DNA of 64,000 nucleotides from Entomortierella parvispora (GCA_963573315.1 OY752143.1:2046001-2110000), one strand, 5' to 3'; counted from the first letter of the stretch, positions 44,345-57,212 are shown. Notes: a model not told the origin generated them from the sequence alone. Translations and numbers: made by a program.

Positions 44345-46665
44345 CTAAACAGAGGCCTGACCAGGTCTCTTCACAAACTGTTTTTGACGAATCATAAAAG
44401 ACAAAACAGTGCAAGCACCTGTCAAGAGCGCACAGCAGTACCAGACCAGATCCGGGCGCGTCTTGACCGTTGAAGCATACACCCAAGAGATGACAACCGG
44501 TGAAAAGATGCCAGCAATGGATTCCAAGACCTGAATCGCACCCAAAGCGGCACCAAACTCGGAAGGCTCGACCATGTTGGTCAATAAGGTCTTCAGGGAC
44601 GGTGATGCAATAATACTAGTAGCGTGCAGAGCTGAGGCCAAGAAGAACATCCAGGTCTGCGTGGCGAGACCATAGCCGATATAGGTGACCGAGTTGACGA
44701 TGAATCCCAATCGAATGACCCAGGTGTCCAATTTGAGATCGCTCATCAACTGTTCTCGTGTTCGGGGAGTTGTCGTGCTCTTTTTGGTCTTTGGAGAAGT
44801 AGAAGAAGGGGAGGGGGGAGGGCTGTTGCTGCTGCTGCTGCGGGTATTGGTTCGAGTCCTATCCGTGTTCCAGGTCACTGCAGAATCGACTGTGGACTGA
44901 CAACGACGACGTTCCTGGAAAGACTCTTCGTCATCTGAAAGATTCAAAGCGGCCTCGCCTAGATGTTCGAGACTGGATGCGACAACGGGGTCTTCCATTC
45001 CGGAGAAGCCGTTAATTCGGTCATTATTAGCGTAAATGTTGTTGTTGTTGTTGTTGTCAAAATCCTGCTCGGTTTCGTTACGAGAGGATTGATCAAAAGT
45101 GGTAGAGGGGGCGGAGCTGGCCTTCTTATTGGCAGCCCGTTTGTGGTAAGCGTGAACCAGAATGGGGAGGATAACGAGGAGTGAAAACAAGCGGACAAAG
45201 GATCCCACCGTGAACAAAGCGCCGACCTCCAGGTCTGTCCAGTTGAACAACTGGAATGTATAAAGAATCAAAACAGAGAAGGTGCCTTTCAAGGCCAAGG
45301 TCTGCAAAAATGAGATGGCGCCCAACAAGATGAGGTTGATGTTCTTTCCTCTAGAGTGGAAAAAAGCCAAGGATCGGAAAAAATGAGAGTACCATGCTGC
45401 CTTGTCCACCTCCTGCGCCTTCTTGGTCATGGATGGATCGGTAGCCCCGGCTGCCTCCAACGCGGCTTCGTACAGTTTCCGGATATGGGCCGATTGTTTG
45501 CTGGGGATAGACTCGGGCATGAAAAAGACGACGAGACCGAGAGAGAATAGAGTGACAGCTACATCGATATAGACGATCGTCATGATGGTGTCTGTTTTCG
45601 ATGAAAGAATTCCACCGCAGATGGGACTGGAGTGGAAGAAAACAAAAAAGAAATAAAAAAAAATTAGTATTTTGATGCGAGAGACAAACGCCACGCCCAG
45701 GAGCCAAGTCAAAAAGACAAGAGATCCCAACTTACCCAACAGTCATGCCCAAGAACAGCCCAGCATGCAGCCAAGAGTAGATTAAACTTCTCCTTGCAGG
45801 GTCAGTGCAGTCGGCGGCGTAGGCCAAGCTCATAGTTGCACTCGTGCCAATTCCTCCCAGCAAACCGCCCACCAAGGACATGATAACCATCAGCGGCAAA
45901 CCAATCTGATCCCACCACCGGTCCATGGCGTAGACCGAGCACAACATCAAAAAGTGGTTCACCACAGCGACGATCATAATCTTGAGTCGGCCAAGTTTGT
46001 CGCTCAGCGACGCGTAATATCCGATACTGAGTGTGCCTGATGTGGTGTTGAATTGTACACGATAAATTGAGATACGATGAGCAGCGCACCTTTGGCAAGC
46101 ACGCGGATTAAATTATTTTTCCAGTAACTGTACCTGCAATGGCTCCAAGGACCTCAACAGCAGCCTGGGTTTTAGCGGTGTAAGCCTGGATCTCGGGCGT
46201 TCGACATACGTCTGGGGGCTTTGTCATCACCATGAACATCGTAGTATAATCCATGGTCGCGTTAGAGCTCGGAGGGTGATTGTTCAGGTATTCGCGACAC
46301 AGGTTGGTGAGCATGAATTGGCCGATAGATGACATCAGCATGCCTGCGGTGATAGACGAAAGACCAAAGACCGGCAGCAGCCAGAATGCCGAGGGTCTCT
46401 TATACCAAGGCAGGTTCTCTTCCAAGATCTTGACATAGAGAGATGTTGGATCAATGGTCGCTCCTGGATGGTTGTCGGGAGTAGGAGAGGCAGCAGCAGG
46501 GCCGAGAAGTGGCGAGTGCTCTCCCTCTCCCTGCTGGCCGTCGTCATCATCATGATTGCTGCTGTCGCCATGGTTGTTCACTCCAGGAGAGGCCCAGATG
46601 GTATCTTGAGAGGTATGCTGGGGTATTCTGGGCCGCTCCTGGCTGCCGGTCTTGGACGCAACCAT
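44345..46665 (-). CDS. Major facilitator superfamily transporter
   Basis: Three exons (46134-46665, 45736-46036, 44345-45626; phases 1 and 2) encode 704 residues from MVASKTGSQE. Twelve membrane helices are expected. The first is FWLLPVFGLSSITAGMLM, and the loop 2-3 signature is YYASLSDKLGRLK (MFS motif A). VGGLLGGIGTSATMSLAYAADC and SWLHAGLFLGMTVG cover helices 4-5. The cytosolic loop between the halves is long, with Asn, Ser and Asp/Glu-rich stretches (DDEESFQERR). The hydrophilic 100-residue N-terminus has a His/Asp-rich segment. The extracellular NxT sites and LCREYL after helix 1 resemble the SLC46/tetracycline-resistance-like branch. The substrate cannot be told from sequence. It is convergent with the Sel1 gene and its promoter side faces a 2.6-kb gap. 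Confidence 0.87.
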
Positions 46666-49310
46666 TGAGGAAGGCTGTTGCCGTCTGTGTGATAGGTAGA
46701 AGGTGGAAGAAAGGGGTGATCGAAAGGAGGGCTGTGCTACTGCTGTCTTGCGCTTGGGAAGGGTAGGTTCAAGAAAGTTGTGTGTGTTGCAGAACCAAAA
46801 ATCCTGTGGTCGATAGCAAAACAAAAAAAAAAAAAAAAAAAAAAAAAGAAAGAGGGGTCAGAAGGAAAGAGAGAGAGAGAGAGGGTTAAAAAAAAGACAA
46901 TGAGGCGAAAAAAAGAAGAGAATGTGGTTCGAGACGAGGGAATGGGACAGATTGAAGGAAACTCGTGTCCACAGAGAGGGAATGAGAGTCCATTTGTAAT
47001 CTCAAGGAAGGAGAAGACACGACCGGCAAGAAAGCGGTTTTGAACTGTTTGGGCTGCTAAAATCGTCTTTTGCTTGCCTGCTATGTATCGAATCTGCGCA
47101 CCCTGGACTCCGATCGAGCCTCGTGTATATGAAGTGCAGACGCGTTCTTGTTCTGACTGGCTGGCGGGAGTTGCAGATTGGCCGTACCTGAAAATCAAGG
47201 AACAGGAAAAAAGGGGGTGGGAGGATGAAGTTGAGGAAGGAAGTGAACGTTACGAGAAGGGGAGAGGGAGGAGGAAGGAAGAAGCAGGGATGATGCAGAG
47301 GGAAGGGAGGAAGAGGCAGTAAAAGAGAAAGAGGGGAGAGAAGAGACGAGCCCAAGCGAAAGCAGAGCTCGATGCGATAGGACAAGGACAGCCACAGCAC
47401 GCGGGAAGGAACAGAGAGAGTGAGGCTGCAATTATGAGGCAATGAGCGATAGGCACACAAAGGAAGAAGGGGCCGCAACAACAACAAGAACAACAACATC
47501 ATCATCATCATCAAGAATAATCACTTCACTTGGCTGGCAATGATCGCAGTTACAGCAATTGCACAGGAAGCAGCAAAGACTGAACTGACGGCAAAGGCGC
47601 GACCACGGCCAGCACCAACACCTGTTTCGCCAGCATTGCGTTGCGGGAGTGCCAGCGTTTGTTCGTTTCTACTTCTGGTCATCAGGCGTATCTCCCGGCC
47701 AAGGGCGCGAACGATCCACTAACCATAAATTTGAACTGGCTGGCGCTTCGATGCTCGATTTGGCAAAGAAACAAGTTTTTTGTGCCTACACCCGGTCGTA
47801 CAGCGAAAGGGAGGAAGGGGTTGATTCGCTTTGACTTTTGTGCATCTCGTCGCTGCTCGTCTTTCTGCTTGTCTCTGTTCGTCTCTGAGCAGCGCGAGCA
47901 TCGTGGCTCAATCTGGACTTCGTCATTGATACCCAAAAAACGAAATGGTCTTTCCTGCCCATTGAAACAATAAAAGTGAATGAAGCGTACCTATCCCAGT
48001 CCAGTCCATGAACATGCAGAGCAGGGACGGGATTGATCAGTCAGTGGTTTGATCTTTGAGAGGGACAAACCCCCCCTTGCCTCTGATGGATCTTGTCAAA
48101 GCGGGCCTCGAGCGCCAGTGAGTTGGCAAGCGAGGAACTGGAGAGAAAATCGAATCTCGAGAAGGTCTGTGGATGTATGTAAGCAAAAGTGTGGGAAATG
48201 CACCAACAGTGTAAGGCGCCCAAGAAGGCAGAGTATTTTGTACGATAGATTAAGCCCCCGACAAAGGTGGAAGAATCTTGTTAATTCGTCAACGCTCCCT
48301 GGACTCGCCATGGATATCTCACGAAGGACAGTGATGCTGGCCGGGACACGGACAGAGTGATCATTTCTGTGGATCAGTGGCGACGACACACAAGAAAGGA
48401 CCGGGGCAATGACAGTATGACAATATGACACTAACTTGCGGTATTGGCGGGTCAGCTTTCAGACAACAAACCTCAAGTTCCTTCCTGGGGATGAGGGCGA
48501 AGGGGAATGCCATCCCCGGTGTCTTGATGCAGCGGGCTGTGCGCGTGCGTGGCGAAGCATTTGCCACCATTTCTTTTGCCACCAATTTTCTTGATTTATT
48601 ATCTTCATGGCTCCCATTCTTGGGCCATTCATGGGCCATTAACTACCCTTGACTCTGAAGCTCGGGTTACTGATACCTTCCAAACCTCATTGGCCTATTA
48701 CCTGGAGATACTGCCCGAGTAACTACCCAAGTAACTATCTCTGCTATAGGATACATCGCCTGTCTGTTCATTTTCGAGCCCCAATTGCAATTGGGATTAT
48801 TTGGCAATTGAGCACACTTGGACATTCGCGAAGATAAGTGGGGACCGTTTGATGCATATGGAAGGTCGTCTACAAGACTACAACGAAGAGTCCTACTAAG
48901 TAATTCCTATTAATTGCTCCCATCGTGCTCTCTTGAGCTATTGTTGATCCCCTGGTCTAGACATCTTTATCCACATTACTCTGGGAGCCAATGCATCCAG
49001 ACTCCCCCCAGGCTCTTGTCCACTTTGTACAGAAATGGCCAACGCGATTCGGCCAGGCATACGCAAGCATGGACGCGTTTTGTTATCTGTGGAAGGAAGA
49101 AGAAATCCCCGCCATAATGAAATGAAGAGACAATCATAAAAATAGAATTCAGTTTTTGACTTTTGTGTTCATCAAAAACCATCCTTTTCTTTCTTTCTTT
49201 TTCTTTTCTTTCTCCCCACCTCACTTCATCTCTTCCATCGCTCCATCCATTCACCCATCGCTCCACCAATGCTCCTTTCCGAACAGAACCGTACCTCATC
49301 CTCCGTCAAC
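46666..49310. other. Divergent intergenic region between MFS and mutase genes
   Basis: 2.6 kb with no supported gene. It starts with a 25-bp poly-A (46823-46847) and purine-rich DNA, which is the promoter side of the MFS gene. It ends with a T/C-rich tract (49180-49260) before the mutase ATG. The middle (47520-48900) is of ordinary composition with only short frames. An unrecognised non-coding RNA or small gene cannot be excluded. Confidence 0.5.
46823..46847. repeat. Poly-A run (25 A)
   Basis: An uninterrupted run, about 160 bp upstream of the MFS start codon. It reads as poly-T on the coding strand. Confidence 0.9.
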
Positions 49311-51741
49311 ATGGCCTCCGTCAACGTCAACTCCCTCAACGCTCTCTCTGACTTGCACCCCAAACCGGACACGACCTTCACGTACGGTACCGCCGGTTTC
49401 CGCATGAAGTAAGTTGCCGCAAACTTTACCTCTCCCATGTCTACTTGGACTGAATACGGATCAGGAAGGAAAGGCCTGTTGCCTTCATTGGAGGAAACGC
49501 TGGCAACGAGTGTCATGTCAAGGAGGAACTCAAAGAAGAACAAAAGAGTTCTCACGGTCGACTCTTCCCGCCCCTGCCCCTGGGAAAACAAAAGGAGGCA
49601 ATTGATCATGCGCCCACTCTTTGTCTTGCGTGGGACAACCACTGGATGACGATGGTGGTTCAGGGAGGAAGCGGGCTTGCGTTGCGGTATTGCGCACACC
49701 CACGTCCTTGTCCAGGCAAGATAGCGTAAATAGCGCATGCATGCTAATCAACTCTTGCATTTGAATTTTCGCTGCATTTGTAGGGCTGACTTGCTCGACT
49801 CTGTCATCTTCCGCACAGGAATCATTGCCGCCTTGCGCTCAAAAAAGTTGGGTGGCAAGGTCATCGGAGTCATGATCACTGCCTCCCACAACCCTGCTGC
49901 TGTAATGCATTCCTTTGTTTCGGGCAGGTCTTGGAAATGACAGTGACGCGATTGAAGAACGAGGGACAGGGACTGATAAAACGATTCGCTCTTGATTCTA
50001 AACCCACATAGGACAATGGCGTCAAGCTGGTTGATCCCATGGGAGAGATGCTCGAGGGTTCATGGGAGGCCCACGCCACCGCTCTTTCAAACGCGCAGAC
50101 GAACGAGCAAGTTTTGGACTATATCCATGTCATGGTCAGCTCCCTTAAGATTGACCTCACCAACCCCGCCACTGTTGTCTACGGACGTGATACTCGTCCC
50201 AGCGGCGAGTCTCTGGTCAGAGCATTGGAGGATGGACTCAAGGTCTTGGGCGCTCAATCGACCGACTATGGCATCTTGACCACCCCTCAACTTCACTACC
50301 TTACCAGATGCCTCAACACTGTTGATACCCCCGAGGCTTACGGCGAGCCTACTGTGGAGGGATACTACAAAAAGTTGGCTGCTGCCTACAAGGTCTTGAT
50401 CGAGGGCAAGCCCAAGCTGTCGCCTGTTATTTTGGACTGCGCTAACGGTGTGGGAGCCCCCAAGTTCAAGGAGTTTATGAACTTCCTCGGCGATGCCTTT
50501 GCAGTCAAGATTGTTAATGATGACATTGAAAACTCGAGCAAGCTCAACCTCAACGTGAGTGTCCCCTTCTTTAATCCCAAATTGAACGATTGGCTGGTCA
50601 AGGATTTGTCAGATGATTCAATGGCAATCCGATTCAAGAAGAAATGTCTAATAGGCCTACTTTTTATTTTGATACACTAGTCTGGCGCCGACTTTGTCAA
50701 GACTGGACAGCGTGCGCCTGTTGGCCTCAAGATGACTCCTCAGGACCGCTGCGCTTCTTTTGACGGTGATGCTGATCGTATCGTCTATTACTACATGGAT
50801 GAGGGTAAGAGACATTCCAACCACATGGAGGCGCCAGCTTTGATGGACAGTGGACTGACAGAAATACCCATGCTCTGGATTTATAGACAACACATTCAAG
50901 TTGTTGGACGGTGACAAGATTGCTGGCCTTGCTGCCATGTTCATTATTGACCTTGTCAAGGCTGCTGGTATCGAGAACATCTCTGTCGGTGTTGTTCAGA
51001 CTGCCTACGCCAACGGTGCCTCCACTCAATACCTCCGCAACACTTTGGTAAGCACGAGGTCCACATTCGGCTCCATTTGTAAAGATCAGCAATCATCGTC
51101 CATGCTTAAGACTGTTGGTTTCGGCCTTGTATTTTTAGAACGTCCCCGTCTCCTGTGTCTCGACCGGAGTCAAGCATCTTCACCATGAGGCTTTGAAGTA
51201 CGATGTCGGAGTCTACTTTGAGGCTAACGGACACGGTACCGTTGTCTTCAGCCCTACTGCCCTCAAGACCATCTACTCTGCCGAGGGTTCATCCCCTGCC
51301 CAAGCTTCTGCTATTCGCTCCCTGCGCGCGCTTTCCGAGGTTATTAACCAGACTGTTGGAGATGCTTTCTCGGATCTCCTTCTTGTTGAAACCATTTTGA
51401 CCCAGAGGCAGTGGACTCCCAAGGTCTGGGACCAGGCTTACAGTGATCTGCCTAACCGTCTGGTCAAGGTTGTGGTGAAGGAGCGCTCTATCTTCAAGAC
51501 TGTTGACGCTGAGCGCAAGTTGGTCGAGCCCGTTGGACTTCAGGATGCTATTGATGCCATTGTTCTCAAGTTCAGAGACGGGCGCTCCTTTGTTCGTCCT
51601 TCGGGCACTGAGGATGTTGTTCGTGTCTACGCTGAGGCTGCCACCCGCTCAGAGACGGACGAGTTGGCCTTCCGTATCGGAGGTTTGGTCTTTGACTTTA
51701 ACTCGAACGGATCTGGCGCCAGACCTCGTGAGTTCATCTAA
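49311..51741 (+). CDS. PCM1: Phosphoacetylglucosamine mutase
   Basis: Six exons: 49311-49408, 49784-49901, 50012-50554, 50681-50804, 50887-51047 and 51139-51741, giving 548 residues (human PGM3 has 542). It converts GlcNAc-6-phosphate to GlcNAc-1-phosphate, the step before UDP-GlcNAc, and so feeds chitin, N-glycans and GPI anchors. The phosphoserine loop is ITASHNP with Ser67. The metal-binding loop is DGDADR (281-286). The sugar-binding EANGHGT and the phosphate-binding RPSGTED near the C-terminus are all present, as is [11 protein letters not shown] at the N-terminus. An in-frame ATG at 49269 would add 14 residues, but the context at 49311 (AACATGG) is better. An AATAAA lies at 51903. It works upstream of the chitin synthase encoded at 34832. 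Confidence 0.95.
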
Positions 51742-52170
51742 ATGGGACAGCCCTGCCTGATAGCTGTTTTTGTCTCTTGTTCCATTCCCCCCCCCCTCCT
51801 CCAATCTCCTGGACCGGCGAAGGAGGTTTGATCTTGATTGGAGATCATCTGCCTTCGCATTGCCTCCAATATACTCATTTTGTAGAATAATACCATTTGG
51901 CCAATAAATCCAAGTTTTTTTTTTGGTGCACTCCGAGAGTCTCAATCCAACAAGAGATGAGCAAGTAACAAATATATAACCTCATTTTGTCCACGCTTGG
52001 TATTCCTGTTCAGATTGCTCCAAGGCCGACAGTTTGAATTGGCAGTACAATTCTTCTTTGTTTTTTTAATATCGGGTTCCTGATTTTTTTTCTTTCTTTC
52101 TTTTCAACACTTTATAGATGCTTCATCCATGACGTAAAAAGAATACCAAGGGTGGGGGAAAGTGCTTTTT
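51742..52170. other. Convergent 3' region between mutase and proteasome genes
   Basis: 429 bp of mostly AT-rich sequence between convergent stop codons, with an AATAAA on the plus strand at 51903. Nothing else is seen. Confidence 0.6.
51903..51908 (+). terminator. Polyadenylation signal of the mutase gene
   Basis: AATAAA hexamer about 160 nt after the stop codon. Confidence 0.45.
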
Positions 52171-53524
52171 CTACGCGCCATATCCACGAATCTTCTCGGC
52201 AAAGGCCCACTCTGTCTCCACAGACATGGGCTTCGAGACTGTTACTCCTGCCTCTGTAATAGTAGCCAATTGGAACTAGTTTCCAAATAAAAAAAGAAAG
52301 TGAAAAGACGATGTCAATTGATATCAGAATAAGCTGCTTTTGAAAGAAATGAAAATCTTGAGAAATAATCAAATTACCTTGTTCATGCTCCTGGCATCTC
52401 TGTACCAAAGAACCTTCATACACTTCTTCAAGATCTCCACAGCCTGTTCCTGTGTGATGTTGTCTTCGCCTCCACGCAACTCGAGCTCCTTGCGCAAGAT
52501 GGGCTGAGCCAAATGTGAACCGAATCCAGTGGCAATCGAAGCGGATTGGTAAGGCGTACCCTTCAAATCAATAGCTCCCAAGAAACTAGACATCATTTTT
52601 TTTTCCCCACAAATAAAAAAAGATTTGGTCAGTTTCCAATTCCTTGATTGTCCTGCTTGCCTGTATACTGTTATCCAAAGGCGAAACAAATTATAATGCC
52701 ACCTACCCTTCGCCCTTGTGGAATCCTCCGAGGACAAATGTGTTCCAGAGAGGGTTCATCTTTGAGCGACGGTTGTACATGACACGCCACAAGTATTCGT
52801 AAATGTTGGGAGTCGCCAAGGTGTGTCCATCATCTGCATTGTACTCCTTGATCCTAGAAATATGATATACATGAGGTGGGTTAGACACTCTGAATTCCAG
52901 TCACCTTTTGAAAGACAAAGTAAAAAGGAGATCTCTTCCGTTCTCTTCCTTACATCTGAGAGTCGAGGAGATGTTTGACGTATTGAAAGTCGGACATGTC
53001 GCCACTGGCGCCGAGGACGGTAAAGTCGGCCACCTGGTGCAATCTCTCCACATCACGGAAACGAGCCAAGGATCCATACGAAGCCAAGTTATCGGCCGCC
53101 ATCATGACACCGCCCTTGAACTTGATTCCCAACACTGATGTTCCTGTCACAACTGGCGATCTATATTTTGGGGTTTCGTTATAGAGAAGAGGGACGTTGT
53201 TCTTGTCAGTTGCAGATTCTTTTTTTGTCAACACTTTGGCAAAAAACTTGTCGCTTTAGTTTGAATGGCCAGTGTTTGTGTCAGGGGCAACTCGTTTGAG
53301 ACAGATAACAGAAAGGCACCAACAAAAATGGAAGGGGAGAGGGTATAACAGAAGAAGGGCCATTACTGGGTATGGGATGTAGGGTGTCCGTTCGTGTGGC
53401 CAAAGCCGGCGATTTGGCGAACGCTGTGAGGAACGGTGCCGATGTGGGATGCAACCGGGTAGGTGTTGTAGTTGTCGACATCCTCGGAGCGAGGGTTGCC
53501 CCAGTTTGTTGGGAAGTGGTCCAT
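52171..53524 (-). CDS. PRE4: 20S proteasome subunit beta-7 (Pre4/PSMB4)
   Basis: Five exons: 53367-53524, 52954-53160, 52707-52853, 52378-52585 and 52171-52275, giving 274 residues. It is a non-catalytic beta subunit of the proteasome core; its C-terminal tail clamps onto the opposite beta ring in yeast. The first 53 residues are the propeptide. Then [17 protein letters not shown] spans the first splice junction and matches the family (human [14 protein letters not shown]). Further landmarks are [65 protein letters not shown] and the end KIRGYGA. All four introns are 100-206 nt with standard sites. It is convergent with the mutase gene. A PACE-like element lies upstream. Confidence 0.95.
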
Positions 53525-53760
53525 GGTGGTTGTGTTGTAAGAGGGAGAGGGGGAGAGAGTGCTGATGAGAGTGGACGGGGACTGGTGAAGACGAAATGAA
53601 TGAATGAATGGGACAGCAAGGCAATTAATGACAGATGCGCGAAGGGAGCAGCAGAGCGAGCAGGGGACTCTGACGACGCGTACAGAGTGCACGCGTCCAG
53701 ATCGCACAGTCAGTCAACCGGAAATGCTTTCGTCACTGCAGGCGACCCTGTCGCTATTAT

Positions 53761-53771
53761 TACGTCACGTG
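53761..53771. promoter_or_regulatory. Overlapping CRE half-site and CACGTG E-box
   Basis: TACGTCACGTG joins a TGACGTA-type half-site and a CACGTG core, about 240 bp upstream of the Pre4 ATG. Binding by bZIP or bHLH factors is inferred from the motif only. Confidence 0.4.
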
Positions 53772-53806
53772 CTTGAAGCGAGCGAGCTGCTGGAGCGATT
53801 TTTCTT

Positions 53807-53815
53807 CTTGCCACC
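53807..53815 (-). promoter_or_regulatory. PACE-like proteasome control element
   Basis: GGTGGCAAG on the minus strand, eight of nine bases of the yeast Rpn4 element GGTGGCAAA, in coding orientation about 285 bp upstream of the Pre4 start. Whether this fungus has an Rpn4-like factor is unknown, so the function is tentative. Confidence 0.35.
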
Positions 53816-54498
53816 AAAGTTAAAAACCGTGCCGAGTCCTGGACGTTCACTCACGCATCGCAAGATAAAAAAAAAGAAGACAAAAAACCACTTTCCCAGG
53901 AGCACCACACATCATCCAGATCACTATAGATCTTTGACCACCTCCAAGAAACCTTCGATGCAGCCTAAATAGGGTCATGTGATGGTCTGGAGAAAAGAGG
54001 ATTGACAATCGACCGAGTGTTTTATTATCTTAACTTGATTGAGATTGTTAAACGGATTGTGGAGAAGGCTCAAAGTCTCGCGAGATTGATGTGTCATTAA
54101 TCTGTCAAAAACTCTTTGCCAGTTTGGTCGATAAGCTCGATAAGGGCGCGCAAGCTGCAAGGTTGTGAGGTTGCGTGTGGGAGTGAAGACGCAAGGTTGC
54201 ACCATGCCTTGGTGGGGTGGGACCAATCGTTTTTCTTTTTTTGAGAGCGCAAGATGGAAAGAGAATCTCAACGCGCTTTTGGGGCAAAGCCGACAAAGTG
54301 GACAAAGTGGAGGGGATCTTTTAGATGGCGAAAGCGTTAACAAACAACGTAATAGAGCAAGGGAGGGGAAACGACAGAGATCGAGACGCGTCTTGTTTTG
54401 TACAGCGCAGCTGTAAGAGAAGACTGTCAAAGAAGAGCAGGAAGAAGGCAAGGGAAGGGAGATTGGAACAAAGGAGATGAAGGGACGACAAGCGGAAG

Positions 54499-54499
54499 A

Positions 54500-54528
<29 letters not shown>
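54499..54528. repeat. AACG tetranucleotide repeat
   Basis: About seven uninterrupted AACG units. Confidence 0.85.
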
Positions 54529-54530
<2 letters not shown>

Positions 54531-55177
54531 AACCAAGGAAGAAGGTCCCATTGTCGCACACGCACACATGCCCTCAACTCTGTCTGTATCGCAATGTCTT
54601 GTCCACACACGCACGCACGCGAACGGAGGGGACGCTTTTCCTCCCTTTTCTCCTCCCCAGCACAACGTCCTCCTCCTCCCCTCGCCCTCGCTTATCCTCT
54701 GGCCTCGGCCCCCTTGCTACCCCACCCCACGGAGCAGCAATTGTGCCCATGGACACAGTCGTTCTCGTGTCACCTCCTCCCGGCTTCAAGAGTGTGTGAG
54801 CATCGCCCTCCCATTGCACACTGCACACTCCACTCACACCAGTCCAGTGTCTTTTGCACCAGTCACTTTTCACACTGCTGCATCGCACTTGCATCTCAGT
54901 CGCAAGGTCTTTTTTTCTCTCTCTTTTTCTTTATTCTTTCACTCCTTTAGTGTCCCATTGCCGTCCTCATTGTCATAGCCACTCCTCTCTTTCCTCCTCC
55001 TCCTCTTTCTTCTTCCTCCTCCTCCTCCTTCCTCTCTCGCTCTCCCTCTCTCTCTCTTTCTCCCTCCTCTCTTCCTTCATTCCTTCCCACTTGATCCTTG
55101 CCGGCCGAACCACATTGTCCCGCTGTCAACTACTTGCTCCTCCGTCTTCATTCACCGCCTGCTGACCGCATGCAACC

Positions 55178-55663
55178 ATGGCAAACCATCCTTCATCGGG
55201 ATGGAGACGCTCCGTAGGAGCCCAGTGGTCCTCTGTTAGGCGCCAGGGTGGCTCCCCCGCACCGATACAGCAGGGAGTCCATGCCTCCTATCTGGTCGCC
55301 ATCTCTGGCCTGACCCCAGAGCACCAGCAACACTTGGAGCTGCACCAAATGCAACTGCAGCAGCAACAGCAACAACAACTCCAACAGCAACAACAGCAGC
55401 AGCAGCAGCAGCAGCAGCAACTTCAGCAACAACATTTCCAGCAGCAACAGCAACAACGGCAACAACAGCAACAACAACAGCAGCCTCACCTGCAGGTCCC
55501 CTTTGGCACAAATAACGGTTTTGGTCATGGACACTCGACTCCTCTACAGACGATCCACGCTGGCACCCCACTCGAGCATCCCTCTGTGGGCACATATACC
55601 CCGGGTGATCAGCAACGGGCTCTCCAGCAGGACACTCAACGGCAGCAGCAGCTCTTTCAACAT

Positions 55664-55699
<36 letters not shown>

Positions 55700-56884
55700 T
55701 TGACACAGCGCCTCCAGTCCATCCCTGGGAGCACGACCCGACCTTGGTACCCGACCTTTGGGCCTGCGATCACAACGACATGTAGCGATAGTACCATCCA
55801 GCTTGACAGTCCACACCAGTTCACCCTGATCAACAACGCAAAACTAAACCGCCATGCGGTCGGGCCTCATTGGCGATCGATCCAGACAGCCTCAACCTAC
55901 TCCCCAACACCGTCCCCACCTTCGTCGTCGCCGCAATTACAGTCGCGCACTCTTGGCGTCTCGGGTTACTCCTCACCAGCGTCTTCTACCCTTTCAACAA
56001 CTTCCACGACATCAGCCTTGCATGCCTACCTCTCGTCCTCGTACTCGTCACCGGCAATGATCGATCAAGCCAGAGCAAACTCCTTTCGGCAGAGTCAGCA
56101 GGAACTGGAGTCAGTGGCCCTATCATCGTCAACCCTTGGACCCGTGGTGCATCACCAGTACTACCAGTCGCACTCATACCCACACGATCCTCGGCATCAT
56201 TTGACACAAAGCCCTCCAGTGGACTCGAGAGAGGCCAGGGAGACAATGTCGCTCACGAACCGTGCCTCGCCTATCATCCCAGCAACACGGTTCAGTCAGC
56301 CATCAGAGCTCAAGAAACGCAAAGCGGCATGGCAGGATCAAGATGACCAGGAGGATCAAGTGGCGTCTGCATCTACTGTTCCAGCAGGGGGAGCCAAGGC
56401 TGAGCTGACGCCAACAACTTCAGCGTCGTCCACCTCAACCTCGACTCTTTCCCCAGTTTCACCGACTTATCCATTTCAGCAAAGTTCTGTTCATCAGTTT
56501 GTTCCGGTTGCTCGGACAGCAGCCCTTTCGCTCTCTGAACAACAACAGCTGCATTCGCTGCCCTCTGTGGAGGTCATCGATTATGATCAGGATATGGATG
56601 GGGCCGAATCTGCATCGGACACGAATGGTAATTCGACCTCTTCCAGTAGGATGAGCATGGACACAAGCAGTAGCTTTGATCAGGACGATTCAAATGGACT
56701 GGAGGGCAACGGAGGATTGAATATTCAATTGAATAAGCGGACCAAGGTCCGATTAGACCCTGCGGTGGCCGCGCCGGGGATATTGGCTTCTGGATCCCAT
56801 ATCAGATCGTCACCGTCAGGAAATCATGTCCAGGATATCTTTCAAGAATGCTTCTATAATGCAGCATCTTCCTCTTCGCGGTAG
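55178..56884 (+). CDS. Poly-Gln, Ser/Thr-rich protein of unknown function
   Basis: Single exon, 568 residues (MANHPSSGWRRSVG). I recognise no domain. A short conserved-looking N-terminal part (GVHASYLVAISGLTPEHQQHLELHQMQ) is followed by about 45 residues that are nearly all Gln, then a second Gln run near residue 165. The rest is rich in Ser, Thr and Pro, with a basic ELKKRKAAW that could be a nuclear signal. An acidic stretch (DYDQDMDGAESASDT) precedes a more ordered C-terminus (NIQLNKRTKVRLDPAVAAPG; VQDIFQECFYNA). The composition suggests a transcriptional regulator or condensate-forming protein, which is inference. A 15-codon upstream frame starts at 55170 and overlaps the main start. Confidence 0.68.
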
Positions 56885-57212
56885 TTTTCACATACTCTAC
56901 ATCTATACATGCCTTCCTTTCTCCTTCCCTTTCCTTTCCTTTCCACTCTTTTTCCTCCTTGCTATCCTATGTGTACAATAGTTTTCTCCTTGTAGCCCGT
57001 CCATCCCTTTTCTCTTTTTTTTTCTCTTTCAAAAATCTAATATCTTAATGCAGAGTGCTAAGATTTATGAATGATTCTGTTCGCTCGCGGGTTTTGTGGG
57101 GCAACTCTAACAATTGTGGCCAAAAAGTGTACTGGTACAAAAAAAACGATGGGTATATTTCTTGGCAAGATGCCGATTAGGCGGTTTTTTTTCTTTTGTT
57201 TTGTTTTTAGTT
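56885..57212. other. Convergent 3' region, nothing identified
   Basis: 328 bp between convergent stop codons. T-rich with CTTTCC runs, consistent with two 3' UTRs. Confidence 0.55.

Larger units (their letters stand above)
53525..55177. other. Divergent intergenic region between Pre4 and polyQ genes
   Basis: 1.65 kb without a supported gene. It holds a CRE/E-box composite and a PACE-like site on the Pre4 side, an AACG microsatellite at 54499-54528, and a CT-rich tract (54900-55080) before the polyQ gene. Frames across these repeats are not credible. Confidence 0.55.
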
